Assembly (NCBI RefSeq): GCF_028890115.1 | Contig: NZ_JARCJD010000001.1 | Span: 62,001-126,000, forward strand | Length of the DNA: 64,000 bases | Origin: Phaeobacter sp. QD34_24 | GTDB taxonomy: Bacteria > Pseudomonadota > Alphaproteobacteria > Rhodobacterales > Rhodobacteraceae | Reading direction: 5' to 3' | Shown here: positions 55,983 through 64,000 of the stretch, piece after piece | Layout: each line of letters opens with the position of its first letter | Numbering within the stretch: the first letter of the stretch is position 1 | The notes under the pieces: model-generated | Seen by the model: only the letters and a program-made list of their open reading frames with translations | Told to the model about the DNA's origin: nothing | Databases searched by the model: none | Position numbers and translations under genes: made by a program

Positions 55983-56017
55983 AAGGCCTGTCCGCAGATC
56001 GCGCGACAGGCCTTTTT
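55983..56017. terminator. Terminator between grxD and zapA
   Basis: AAGGCCTGTC and GACAGGCCTT form a ten-base perfect stem, 12-base loop, then T-run. May work in both directions. Confidence 0.9.
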
Positions 56018-56065
56018 CTATCAGGCAATATATGCCCGCATGCAGACTCTGTTCATAGAGATCGA

Positions 56066-56488
56066 CTACTGCGCGGCGGCGGCCTTTTCCTCGATCTGCT
56101 GGGCCAGCGCCTCGGCGCGGGCGGCAACCTCTGCCAGGCCTTCCTCCACCTGCGGCGGCACCACGGGCACCTCAACACGTTCGGGTTCGGGCGGCGGCGC
56201 ATTGCGCAGTTCTTCCAATTCAGCGGTACGTTGGGCCAGTTCAGCGTCGCGTTCAGCCAGGACCGCTTCGACCTCTTTGATGCGGTCCTCGACGGCGGCG
56301 GTCTTATCCGCCAGCATCAAGCCCGCCATCAGAAGCATCCGGGCTTCGGGCATGCGCCCGATCTGATCCGAGAGCACCTGCGCCTCGTCATCCAGCATCT
56401 TTGCCGCCGAGTGCAGGTAGCTTTCCTCACCCTCCTGGCAGGAGACCTCGAATCCACGGCCGCCAATATGAATGGTCACTTCGGGCAT
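56066..56488 (-). CDS. zapA: Cell division protein ZapA
   Basis: Promotes FtsZ bundling at the division site, 140 residues. The N-terminal domain is MPEVTIHIGGRGFEVSCQEGEESYLHSAAKMLDDEAQVL; a long coiled coil follows, then a Pro-rich segment (APPPEPERVEVPVVPP) and a helical tail, longer than E. coli ZapA (109). The ATG shares one base with the stop of the upstream coiled-coil gene. Confidence 0.9.
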   Translation of the reverse strand: MPEVTIHIGGRGFEVSCQEGEESYLHSAAKMLDDEAQVLSDQIGRMPEARMLLMAGLMLADKTAAVEDRIKEVEAVLAERDAELAQRTAELEELRNAPPPEPERVEVPVVPPQVEEGLAEVAARAEALAQQIEEKAAAAQ

Positions 56489-57267
56489 CAGACTTCCTCT
56501 CCTTCGGGCAGGTTGGGCGCACCGGCAAGCAAAGGCTCAAGCCGCGCCAGCACCGCATTGACCTGCGCCTTGTCACTGGCTTGAGCGGCCCGCAGACCGT
56601 CGATTTCAGCCGCCATGGCCGCGTTGATCAGCCCCGGATCGCCCAGTCCCTCGGCATTGGCTTCGCGCAGGGCCGCGTTTGAGGTGCGCAATTGTTCATT
56701 GGCGAGGCGCAGCTGCTGCAATTCGGTGTCGAGCCGCACCAGCATCTGATCGGCACCTTCGGCGTCGACCGGACTGTCCATCGGCGCCGCAGCGGGCGCC
56801 TCCCCACCTTCCAGACGCGCGGTCAGCGCCGCATTTGCGGCCTGCAACTCTTCTATCTGATCTTCCAGCGCTTCCTTGTCGGTCGCGGCGGAATTGGCTG
56901 TGGCCTCCAACTGCGACTTCAGCCGGGACACCTCCTGTTTCAGGGCTGCTGCTTCGGGGGAGTTGCCCGCCTCATTGCGCAGAAGCTCCAGCTCGGCCTT
57001 CAGGGCGGCGATATCCTCGTCGCCCGTACCGCCGGGCGCCTGCTGCTCCAGCTCCTTCTGGCGGGCGCGCAGAACCTTGACCCGTTCGGTCAACTGGGCG
57101 TTGGCGATACGCTCCTCGTCCAAAGCCTCTTCCAGAGCGCTGGTATCAGCCGCCGCAACCGCCCGTGACTCGGCCGAGGACCTAGCCTCTTCAAGCGCTC
57201 CGACACCGGCGCCAATCCGCTCCATCGCGGCCAGGATACGCCCCTGCAAATCTTCGATCTGGTTCAT
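56488..57267 (-). CDS. Coiled-coil protein of unknown function, coupled to zapA
   Basis: A 259-residue acidic protein almost entirely coiled coil (about 20-160 and 175-235), with Ala/Glu/Leu-rich heptads such as ALEEALDEERIANAQLTERVKVL and a break of Ala/Pro residues near 155-170. It has no signal or membrane helix. Its stop shares one base with the zapA start, so translation is coupled. By position it may be a ZapA partner like ZapB-type or other FtsZ-ring proteins, but I recognise no named family. Confidence 0.75.
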   Translation of the reverse strand: MNQIEDLQGRILAAMERIGAGVGALEEARSSAESRAVAAADTSALEEALDEERIANAQLTERVKVLRARQKELEQQAPGGTGDEDIAALKAELELLRNEAGNSPEAAALKQEVSRLKSQLEATANSAATDKEALEDQIEELQAANAALTARLEGGEAPAAAPMDSPVDAEGADQMLVRLDTELQQLRLANEQLRTSNAALREANAEGLGDPGLINAAMAAEIDGLRAAQASDKAQVNAVLARLEPLLAGAPNLPEGEEV

Positions 57268-57659
57268 GCCTGTTCCTCACCCGTCCACATCGCTGGCGCG
57301 CCCGCACGCATTTTCCAATTGCGCCGTTTCGACTGAGCCCCTGCCACCGTCCCAGGCAGGCTGCCCCCGGTTGGACTGCCCCAGCAAAACTGTCTCAGTT
57401 GCCCCGTCCCAGTCAAAACGCACCCGTTTCAAATGCGCCAGCGTTCACGGCTTCGCTGCATCTCACTGCGAATCACACCAAAGACGCGAAACCATACTCA
57501 CCTTAGCCAATGCAGGAGTAAAACACCCCCTGTTTGCTTTCAAGCACTTGCAGGCGAACCTTCGCGTTCTGTTCACAGAAAGCCCTGCGAATGCTTGATC
57601 TTTGCCGCATCACTGGTATTCAGCGCGCAATCTGCCTGCCAACCTAAAGGAACAGTCCA
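57268..57659. other. 392-base gap between the coiled-coil gene and tkt
   Basis: No conserved protein seen. The stretch 57290-57430 has a peculiar Cys/Pro-poor base pattern with two CCGTCCCAG copies (57348 and 57403 region) and repeated GCCCC words. The rest, up to 57659, should hold divergent promoters; AAGGA precedes the tkt GTG. Confidence 0.5.
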
Positions 57660-59681
57660 GTGGATCTGACAGCCCTGCGCAACGCGAATCCCGATCATTG
57701 GAACAAGGCTGCGGCCATCCGTGCCCTGACCCTCGATGCCGTTACTGCCGCCAACTCCGGCCATTCCGGCATGCCGATCGGCATGGCCGATGTGGCCACC
57801 GTCCTGTTTGAAAAACATCTCAAATTCGACGTATCCGCACCCAAATGGGCCGACCGGGACCGGTTCATCCTGTCTGCGGGCCATGGCTCGATGCTGATCT
57901 ATTCGCTTCTCTATCTCATGGGGGACGCACAGGTCACGCTGGAGCAGATCAAGAACTTCCGCCAGATGGGCGCCTTGACGGCGGGCCACCCGGAAAACTT
58001 CCTGATCGACGCGGTGGAAACCACGACCGGCCCGTTGGGTCAGGGGATTGCCAATGCCGTGGGCTTTGCCATGGCCGAGGAAATGCAGCGCGCCCAGTAC
58101 GGCAAGAAGATCGTTGACCATTACACCTATGTGATCGCCGGCGACGGCTGCCTGATGGAGGGCATCAGCCAGGAGGCCATCGGCATCGCCGGACGCCAGC
58201 AGCTGGGCAAGCTGATCGTCCTTTGGGACAACAACAACATCACCATCGACGGCACCGTCGAGCTGTCGGACCGCACCAACCAGGTGCAGCGCTTCAAGGC
58301 GTCGGGCTGGCAGGTGTTGGAAATCGACGGTCACGATCCCGAGGCCATCGATGCGGCCATCACCGCCGCCAAGAAGACCAAGAAACCGTCGATGATTGCC
58401 TGCAAGACCCATATCGCCCTGGGCCACGCGGCGCAGGACACCTCCAAGGGGCACGGCGCACTGACCGACAAGCAGCAGCTGAAGGCCGCCAAGGAAGCCT
58501 ATGGCGCGCCGCTGGGTGACTTCGAAGTGCCCGCTGATATCAAGGCACAATGGGAAGCCATCGGCGCTCGTGGCGCAGCCGACCGCGCCGCCTGGGAGGC
58601 CCGCTTTGCCGAGATCTCCAAGCAGAAACAGGATCGGTTCAACCGTGCCTATGCGCTGGAGGCCCCCAAGAAGCTGTCTGCCGCCATCAAGGCGCTGAAA
58701 AAGCAGGTCAGCGAAGAGCAGCCGAAGGTTGCCACCCGCAAGGCCAGCGAAATGGCCCTGGCGGTGATCAACCCGCTGATGCCGGAAACCGTGGGTGGCT
58801 CGGCCGACCTGACCGGGTCCAACAACACCAAGACCGGCGATCTGGGCGTCTTTGACACCGACAACCGCAAGGGTCGCTATGTCTACTGGGGCATTCGTGA
58901 GCACGGCATGGCCGCGGCAATGAACGGCATGGCCCTGCACGGCGGTATGCGCCCCTATGGCGGCACCTTCTTCTGCTTCACCGATTATGCGCGCCCCTCG
59001 ATGCGCCTGGCGGCGCTGATGAAGATCCCGACCGTCTTTGTGATGACCCACGATTCGATCGGCGTCGGTGAAGATGGTCCCACCCACCAGCCGGTGGAGC
59101 ACTTGGCGATCTGCCGCGCGACCCCGAACACCTATGTGTTCCGCCCCGCCGACACGGTTGAGGCGGCAGAGGCCTGGGAAATCGCCGTCACCGCCAAGGA
59201 AACCCCTTCGGTGATGGTGCTGACCCGTCAGAACCTGCCCACCGTCCGGACCGAGCACAAGTTGAGCAACCTCACCGAAAAGGGCGCCTATGTCCTGGCC
59301 GAGGCGGAAGGCAAGCGCCAGGTGATCCTGATCGCCACCGGCTCGGAGGTTTCGCTGGCAATGGAGGCCAAGGCCAAGCTGGAAGCCGAAGGCATCGGCA
59401 CCCGCGTCGTCTCCATGCCCTGCATGGAGCTGTTCGCACAGCAGGACGAAGCCTACCGCCGCAAGGTCCTGCCCGCAGGCCCGGTCCGCGTCGGGATCGA
59501 GGCTGCCGTGCGTGCCGGAGGCTGGGACCGTTGGCTGCTGGGTGAACGTGGTCAGGAGAAGAAAGCCGCCTTCGTCGGCATGGACCGTTTTGGGGCGTCG
59601 GCTCCGGCGGGTGAATTGTTCGAAAAATTCGGCATCACCGCAGAGGCCGCCGTTGCCAAGGCAAAAGAGATGCTTGGCTAA
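57660..59681 (+). CDS. tkt: Transketolase
   Basis: Thiamine-diphosphate enzyme of the pentose phosphate (and, if present, Calvin) pathway, 673 residues. TPP motif [38 protein letters not shown]; pyrimidine-domain signature [17 protein letters not shown]; cofactor region [12 protein letters not shown]. The start is a GTG at 57660, which gives the conserved [33 protein letters not shown] precedes it. Confidence 0.97.
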   Translation: MDLTALRNANPDHWNKAAAIRALTLDAVTAANSGHSGMPIGMADVATVLFEKHLKFDVSAPKWADRDRFILSAGHGSMLIYSLLYLMGDAQVTLEQIKNFRQMGALTAGHPENFLIDAVETTTGPLGQGIANAVGFAMAEEMQRAQYGKKIVDHYTYVIAGDGCLMEGISQEAIGIAGRQQLGKLIVLWDNNNITIDGTVELSDRTNQVQRFKASGWQVLEIDGHDPEAIDAAITAAKKTKKPSMIACKTHIALGHAAQDTSKGHGALTDKQQLKAAKEAYGAPLGDFEVPADIKAQWEAIGARGAADRAAWEARFAEISKQKQDRFNRAYALEAPKKLSAAIKALKKQVSEEQPKVATRKASEMALAVINPLMPETVGGSADLTGSNNTKTGDLGVFDTDNRKGRYVYWGIREHGMAAAMNGMALHGGMRPYGGTFFCFTDYARPSMRLAALMKIPTVFVMTHDSIGVGEDGPTHQPVEHLAICRATPNTYVFRPADTVEAAEAWEIAVTAKETPSVMVLTRQNLPTVRTEHKLSNLTEKGAYVLAEAEGKRQVILIATGSEVSLAMEAKAKLEAEGIGTRVVSMPCMELFAQQDEAYRRKVLPAGPVRVGIEAAVRAGGWDRWLLGERGQEKKAAFVGMDRFGASAPAGELFEKFGITAEAAVAKAKEMLG

Positions 59682-59713
59682 GCATCGGGCCGCTCGGCAG
59701 TTCAGACAGATAA

Positions 59714-59739
59714 GAGGCGCCCCACCCGGGCGCCCCTTT
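59714..59739 (+). terminator. Terminator after tkt
   Basis: GGCGCCC and GGGCGCC form a seven-base stem with loop caccc, followed by CCTTTC. Confidence 0.7.
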
Positions 59740-59867
59740 CACTTTCGGGCAAAGATCCAACCGCGCCCGGCATTTCCCTGATATTACGGATAAATACACC
59801 GCACGATGGCGCGCAGATCCATGGCGCCAATGCGCGTGCATTCGATAATCTAGGTGGGAGTTGAGGC

Positions 59868-59953
59868 TGGTACCCAAGGCCGGACTCGAACCGGCACGCC
59901 CGCAAAGGCGGGGGATTTTGAATCCCCTGCGTCTACCATTCCGCCACTTGGGC
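59868..59953 (-). tRNA. tRNA-Leu (anticodon CAA)
   Basis: Read on the minus strand: acceptor GCCCAAG pairs with CTTGGGT, anticodon stem GGGGA/TCCCC with loop TTCAAAA (anticodon CAA at 59918-59920), a class II long variable arm (CGCC...GGCG) and TPsiC arm GCCGGTTCGAGTCCGGC. Discriminator A and an encoded CCA (59868-59870). It reads UUG codons. No partner tRNA or integrated element is next to it. Confidence 0.97.
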
Positions 59954-60114
59954 CTCGGAGCTGTTGTTACCCAAGGCAGCAGGATAGGTCCAGAGACAAA
60001 GATCGAAACGGCAGCAGAAATCTGCGGAATTCCATCGGCAGGCCTGCTGCGTGTTGACCTTGCCGCGGGGCCATGCAACCTCGGCCCTCAGAGCGGAAAC
60101 AAGCGGGTAGAGAC

Positions 60115-60693
60115 ATGCTACGCAGCCTATATGATCGCACGATGGCACTGGCGGATCACCGCTATGCGCTGTGGTGGCTGGCGGCGGTGTCTTTCGTGGA
60201 AAGCTCGGTCTTTCCGATTCCACCGGATGTGCTGATGATCCCGATGATCCTGGCGCGCCCATCGCGCGCCTGGCTGATTGCCCTGGTTGCGCTGGTCTCT
60301 TCGGTTCTGGGGGGGCTTCTGGGCTATGCCATCGGAGCCTTCTTCTACGAAGGCATCGGTCAGCCGATCCTGCAGGCCATGGGCAAGGCGGATGCGATGG
60401 AGACCTTCAACACCCGGTTCAATGATTTTGGCTTCTGGGCCGTTCTGGCGGCGGGGATCACACCCTTCCCCTATAAGGTGATCACCATCATGTCGGGCTG
60501 GACCGGCATGCCGCTGGCTACCTTCCTGGCCACCTCCATCCTGGCGCGGGCCCTGCGTTTCTTTGCGGTCGCCGCACTGTTGCGCCTGTTCGGCGCCCCC
60601 GTGCGCAGCTTTATCGAACGGCGGTTGGGGTTTGTGTTCACCCTGTTTCTTGTGCTTCTGTTCGGCGGCTTCCTTGTTGTGAGATATCTATGA
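60115..60693 (+). CDS. DedA/YqaA-type membrane protein
   Basis: Small inner-membrane protein of the SNARE-associated/DedA group, 192 residues, close to YqaA. Typical: AVSFVESSVFPIPPDVLMIPMILARP near the start, GFWAVLAAGITPFPYKVITIMSGWTGMPLATFLA in the middle, with about five hydrophobic helices. Family members are thought to handle lipid flipping or membrane homeostasis. ATG 60115 gives the conserved N-terminus. Overlaps dsbB as ATGA. Confidence 0.9.
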   Translation: MLRSLYDRTMALADHRYALWWLAAVSFVESSVFPIPPDVLMIPMILARPSRAWLIALVALVSSVLGGLLGYAIGAFFYEGIGQPILQAMGKADAMETFNTRFNDFGFWAVLAAGITPFPYKVITIMSGWTGMPLATFLATSILARALRFFAVAALLRLFGAPVRSFIERRLGFVFTLFLVLLFGGFLVVRYL

Positions 60694-61154
60694 CACTCAG
60701 ATCCTTCCTGATCCTTCTGGCGGCTGGAGGCTCGGCAGCACTGCTGCTGGGTGCATTCGGGTTTCAATACATCGGCGACATGCCGCCCTGTAAAATGTGC
60801 TACTGGCAGCGCTATCCCCATGGGGCCGCCATTGCGATTGGTGCCCTCGCCCTGATCCTGTCCGGGGCCGCCCTGCCCTATCTTGGCGCGCTGGCCGCCC
60901 TGGCAACCTCTGCCATCGGCGGTTTTCATGCCGGGGTCGAGCAAGGCTGGTGGGAAGGGCCAAGCACCTGCACCTCCGGTCCTGTCTCCGGCCTGACGCC
61001 GGAACAGCTGATGGAGCAGATCATGGCCGCCCCCCTGGTGCGCTGCGATGAGATCCCCTGGGAGATGTTCGGCCTGTCGATGGCTGGATGGAATGCGGTA
61101 ATCTCTTTTGGGTTGGCGCTGATCTGGATCGCCGCCGCCCGCCACAGCCGCTAA
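60690..61154 (+). CDS. dsbB: Disulfide bond formation protein B
   Basis: Quinone-linked oxidase that re-oxidises DsbA, four-helix membrane protein of 154 residues. The two cysteine pairs are visible: Cys34/Cys37 (PPCKMCYWQRYPH) and Cys94/Cys119 in the second periplasmic loop. Its start overlaps the DedA-like gene's stop (ATGA); the two share an operon. Confidence 0.93.
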   Translation: MTLRSFLILLAAGGSAALLLGAFGFQYIGDMPPCKMCYWQRYPHGAAIAIGALALILSGAALPYLGALAALATSAIGGFHAGVEQGWWEGPSTCTSGPVSGLTPEQLMEQIMAAPLVRCDEIPWEMFGLSMAGWNAVISFGLALIWIAAARHSR

Positions 61155-61166
61155 TCCCGCCCAAGT

Positions 61167-61613
61167 TCAGCTGTCCTTCTTGGTGGCCAGCAGGAGGTTG
61201 GTCTCGCTATTGGCAATGCCTTCGAAGTTGCGGATCTTCGTCAAGGCCAGATCCAGCGTTTCCAGCGTTTCCGTGCCCAGTTCCACGATCAGGTCCCAGC
61301 GCCCGTTTGTGGTGTGAATGGCGCGCACCTCTGGCAGGCCCTGCAGCTGACGGATGATCCGGCTGGCGCCGCGCCCTTCGATCCCGATCATCATCAACCC
61401 CCGCACCGGGTCGCGCAACACGTCCTCTTTCAACACCACAGAGAAACCGAGGATATCACCGCGCGATTGCAGCCGCTCGATCCGGGCGCGCACCGTGGTT
61501 CGCGACAGGTTCAACTGCAACGCCAGATCAGACAGGGACGCCCGCGCATTGTGGCGCAGCGCAGAGATCAGGCGCTCATCCGTTTTGTCCACTTGGACCT
61601 CCGAAACAATCAT
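61167..61613 (-). CDS. Lrp/AsnC family regulator
   Basis: Feast/famine-type regulator, 148 residues. The N-terminal HTH is DKTDERLISALRHNARASLSDLALQLNLSRTTVRARIERLQ; the RAM (ligand) domain is the rest. ATG 61613 is chosen (conserved MIVSEVQVDKTDERL), as the open frame before it looks non-coding. Divergent from arginase over 94 bases; the arginine and ornithine catabolic genes are the natural targets. Confidence 0.92.
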   Translation of the reverse strand: MIVSEVQVDKTDERLISALRHNARASLSDLALQLNLSRTTVRARIERLQSRGDILGFSVVLKEDVLRDPVRGLMMIGIEGRGASRIIRQLQGLPEVRAIHTTNGRWDLIVELGTETLETLDLALTKIRNFEGIANSETNLLLATKKDS

Positions 61614-61707
61614 TCGGCGATCAATATGACCAATTATTGGACTTACATCCACCCCAAAACGGATATTTTCTGGCCCCCATGACAATTTTCAGCGGGAGCC
61701 AGACTTC

Positions 61708-62634
61708 GTGTCCATTCAAAACTGTATTCTGATCGGAGCGCCCGTCGACAGCGGCAAGCGCCGCGCCGGCTGCCTGATGGGACCCGATGCCTTTCGCACT
61801 GCGGGCCTGCCCGGGGCGCTATCGGAGCTTGGCCACAGTGTCACCGACCTGGGCAACCTGGCGCCCGACCCTCATACCCCGGATGACGACACGGCGCGGC
61901 TTTACGGTCTCAATCGCACGATTGCATGGACCACTGCCCTGGCACGCGCCGCAGAAGAGAGCCTGCCCAATGGCCTGCCCATTTTCCTTGGCGGCGATCA
62001 TGCGCTGTCGCTTGGCTCCGTTCTGGGGGCGGCCAACCACGCCGCCCGCGCCGGGCGCCCACTGTTCGTGCTCTGGCTCGATGCCCATACGGATTTCCAC
62101 ACGCCGCAGACCACCGGCAGCGGCAATCTGCATGGCACGCCGGTCGGATATGTCACCGGGCAAGGTGGTTTTGATGGCTTCCCGCCGGTAGAGCACCCGG
62201 TCCCGGAGGAGAATGTCTGCATGATCGGTCTCCGCTCGGTCGACCCGGCCGAGCGACAGGCGTTGGAAAGCAGCCGGATCCGCCGCCATGACATGCGCGA
62301 TATCGATGAAAACGGCATCAAGGGGCCTTTGACCGCATTCCTTGATCAGGTGGCCGCCCAAAACGGTATGCTGCATGTGTCGCTGGATGTGGACTTCCTT
62401 GATCCTTCCATCGCGCCCGCCGTTGGCACCACGGTTCCCGGTGGCGCGACAGTGCGCGAAGCACATCTGGTCTGCGAAATGCTGCATGATTCCGGCCTGA
62501 TGACCTCCCTCGATCTTGTCGAACTCAACCCCTTCCTTGATGAACGCGGGCGTACCGCGCATCTGATGGTCGATCTCTGTGCCTCGGCGCTCGGCCGCCG
62601 CGTTTTCGACCGCCCCACACGGAGCTACCAATGA
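61708..62634 (+). CDS. rocF: Arginase
   Basis: Hydrolyses arginine to ornithine and urea, 308 residues, Mn2+-dependent. Metal motifs: GGDHALSLGSV, WLDAHTDFHTP and SLDVDFLDPSIAPAVGTTVPGG, followed by DLVELNPFLDERGRTAH. The start is a GTG at 61708, preceded by GGGAG. Stop overlaps the next gene's start as ATGA; together they turn arginine into ornithine and then proline. Confidence 0.95.
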   Translation: MSIQNCILIGAPVDSGKRRAGCLMGPDAFRTAGLPGALSELGHSVTDLGNLAPDPHTPDDDTARLYGLNRTIAWTTALARAAEESLPNGLPIFLGGDHALSLGSVLGAANHAARAGRPLFVLWLDAHTDFHTPQTTGSGNLHGTPVGYVTGQGGFDGFPPVEHPVPEENVCMIGLRSVDPAERQALESSRIRRHDMRDIDENGIKGPLTAFLDQVAAQNGMLHVSLDVDFLDPSIAPAVGTTVPGGATVREAHLVCEMLHDSGLMTSLDLVELNPFLDERGRTAHLMVDLCASALGRRVFDRPTRSYQ

Positions 62635-63689
62635 CCCAGCCTTCCCACAAAGCCCTGGTGCCTTTTGTCAGCGTCGACAACATGATGCGCCTTGTTCATC
62701 ACGTCGGGATCGAGCAGATGCTGCGCGATCTGGCCACTTACGTGGAAGAGGATTTCCGCCGCTGGGAACTGTTCGACAAGACCCCGCGCGTGGCCAGCCA
62801 TTCAGACGTCGGCGTGATCGAGTTAATGCCCACCTCGGATGGGGAGGCCTACGGGTTCAAATACGTCAACGGCCATCCCAAGAACACTGCCGAGGGACTT
62901 CAGACGGTGACCGCATTCGGCCTCTTGGCGGATGTCTACACCGGCTATCCGGTGCTGCTGACCGAAATGACCCTGCTGACCGCCCTGCGCACGGCGGCAA
63001 CCTCAGCCATGGCCGCCAAGTATCTGGCGCCGAGGGGCGCTGATACCATGGCGATGATCGGCAACGGCGCCCAGTCGGAGTTTCAAAGCCTTGCGATGAA
63101 GGCGATCTGCGGGCTGAAGTCTGTCCGTCTGTACGATCAGGATCCCAAGGCCACCGAGAAATGCGCCCGCAATCTGGCGGGTTCCGGCCTGGAGGTAGTT
63201 CTCTGCGCCAGTGCCGAAGAGGCCATTGAAGGCGCCCAGATCCTGACCACCTGCACCGCCGACAAGCAGAATGCCACGATCCTGAGTGACAACATGGTTG
63301 GCCCCGGTGTGCACATCAACGCCATCGGCGGCGATTGCCCCGGCAAGACGGAACTGGCGCCGGGCATCCTCAACCGATCCGAGGTTTTTGTGGAATTTCC
63401 GCCGCAAACCCGGATCGAAGGCGAGATCCAGCAGATGCCCGATGATTTCCCGGTCACCGAACTCTGGCAAGTGATTACCGGGCAAAAACCCGGGCGGCGC
63501 GATGCGCGGCAGATCACCCTGTTCGACAGTGTCGGCTTTGCCATCGAGGATTTCAGCGCGTTGCGCTACATCCGTGACCGGATCAAGGACAGTGCCTTTT
63601 ACATCGAGCTGGACATGCTGGCCGACCCGGATGATCCGAGGGACCTGTTCGGGATGCTGCAACGCTCAGGCGCGGCCCAGCCCGCCTGA
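62631..63689 (+). CDS. ocd: Ornithine cyclodeaminase
   Basis: Deaminates ornithine to proline with NAD, 352 residues. The mu-crystallin-type Rossmann segment is DTMAMIGNGAQSEFQSLAM; KYVNGHPKNTAEGLQTVTAFG holds the substrate lysine and MLTALRTAATSAMAAKYLAPRG the cofactor contacts. Overlaps arginase by four bases. Together with arginase and the divergent Lrp gene it forms a compact arginine-catabolism unit. Confidence 0.95.
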   Translation: MTQPSHKALVPFVSVDNMMRLVHHVGIEQMLRDLATYVEEDFRRWELFDKTPRVASHSDVGVIELMPTSDGEAYGFKYVNGHPKNTAEGLQTVTAFGLLADVYTGYPVLLTEMTLLTALRTAATSAMAAKYLAPRGADTMAMIGNGAQSEFQSLAMKAICGLKSVRLYDQDPKATEKCARNLAGSGLEVVLCASAEEAIEGAQILTTCTADKQNATILSDNMVGPGVHINAIGGDCPGKTELAPGILNRSEVFVEFPPQTRIEGEIQQMPDDFPVTELWQVITGQKPGRRDARQITLFDSVGFAIEDFSALRYIRDRIKDSAFYIELDMLADPDDPRDLFGMLQRSGAAQPA

Positions 63690-63692
63690 GGA

Positions 63693-64000
63693 TCAGGCCT
63701 CCAGCTCGCTGCCCCAGTAAAGGAAATCCATCCAACTGTCATGCAGATGGTTGGGTGGAAACTTGCGACCGATATTGCGCAGCTCCTCGGCGCCGGGGCG
63801 TTTCGGAGCTTTGCGCAGATGCATGCCCGCCCGGTGCAAGGACTTGGAGCCTTTGCGCAGATTGCACTTGGAACAGGCCGCCACAACATTTTCCCAGCTG
63901 GTCACGCCCCCGGCGGCGCGCGGAACCACGTGGTCAAAGGTCAGATCCCCCCGTGCGCCACAGTATTGGCAGCAGAATTCGTCCCTCAGAAACAAATTAA
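63693..64000 (-). CDS. HNH endonuclease family protein, 5' end beyond the window
   Basis: The C-terminal about 102 residues of an HNH nuclease-type protein whose start lies past position 64000. Zinc-binding CXXC pairs are FCCQYCGARGDLTFDHVVPRAAGG and ACSKCNLRKGS, with the HNH histidine in DHVVP. Such standalone proteins are conserved in Rhodobacteraceae, not linked to a mobile element here. Convergent with the ornithine cyclodeaminase gene, with only three bases between the stops. Confidence 0.85.
   Translation of the reverse strand, partial: NLFLRDEFCCQYCGARGDLTFDHVVPRAAGGVTSWENVVAACSKCNLRKGSKSLHRAGMHLRKAPKRPGAEELRNIGRKFPPNHLHDSWMDFLYWGSELEA

Noticed and set aside
59868-59953. Genomic-island attachment site at tRNA-Leu
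   Set aside because: Neighbours are ordinary chromosomal genes, with no integrase, no repeated tRNA 3' end found and no change in base composition.
63693-64000. HNH gene as part of a prophage or restriction system
   Set aside because: It is a stand-alone HNH protein type next to metabolic genes; no phage or methylase genes are visible in the window.

Overview
The window is an ordinary-looking stretch of chromosome from an alphaproteobacterium, almost certainly a marine Rhodobacteraceae (Roseobacter group). The evidence is the gene order dusB-ntrB-ntrC-ntrY-ntrX near hfq-hflX, an NtrC without the sigma-54 contact loop, a fused IspDF, a HemB without the zinc cysteines, DUF6477/DUF6456/DUF1127 proteins, an MttB-like methyltransferase and high GC. 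I find no prophage, insertion sequence, CRISPR array, plasmid origin or defence island. Genes are tightly packed, with many 1-4 base start/stop overlaps.

Layout. 1-6.7 kb: hemB, a Tat/lipobox YSC84-like lipoprotein, a 3-hydroxyisobutyrate-dehydrogenase-like enzyme, and a penicillin-acylase/cation antiporter pair. 6.7-19.2 kb, nearly all minus strand: hfq-hflX, trkA-trkH and dusB-ntrBC-ntrYX, interrupted by one plus-strand lipoprotein gene. 19.4-22.9 kb: ispDF-pgpA-cinA-type deamidase operon, then amtB. 23-29.7 kb: a START-domain protein, hpt, an M20 amidohydrolase with lipA, a peroxiredoxin convergent with oxyR, and a divergent DUF6456/DUF6477 pair. 29.7-39.6 kb: MttB-like protein, guaA, two EamA exporters, an unknown P-loop protein, metA (sequence type predicts acetyl transfer), a hydrolase, ppk2 and a TetR regulator. 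39.6-47.5 kb: rplM-rpsI, a MocR regulator divergent from a DUF1127 gene, speD-speE, then murI, argC and ccmE downstream of an acyltransferase gene. 47.6-57.3 kb: a fused indolepyruvate oxidoreductase with a divergent LysR regulator, purL, ibaG (bolA family), a small frame-broken membrane gene, grxD, and zapA with a coiled-coil partner. 57.6-64 kb: tkt, tRNA-Leu(CAA), a DedA/YqaA-type membrane protein with dsbB, an Lrp regulator divergent from arginase-ornithine cyclodeaminase, and the 3' part of an HNH endonuclease gene.

The genes group into nitrogen control (ntr genes, amtB, arginine catabolism), K+ uptake (trkAH), redox and Fe-S work (oxyR, peroxiredoxin, lipA, IbaG, Grx4, DsbB, CcmE), polyamine synthesis (speDE), nucleotide metabolism (guaA, purL, hpt) and translation.

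No new multi-gene system is obvious. The best leads are small: a set of inverted-repeat operators between mocR and the DUF1127 gene, one overlapping the mocR start codon; a probable frameshift in a small membrane gene between ibaG and grxD; two copies of a structured intergenic repeat; a heptanucleotide tandem repeat holding the hflX stop codon; a transcribed-looking leader/sRNA candidate before purL; and several conserved genes of unknown function in informative positions. Function calls rest on motifs read by eye; no database search was run.
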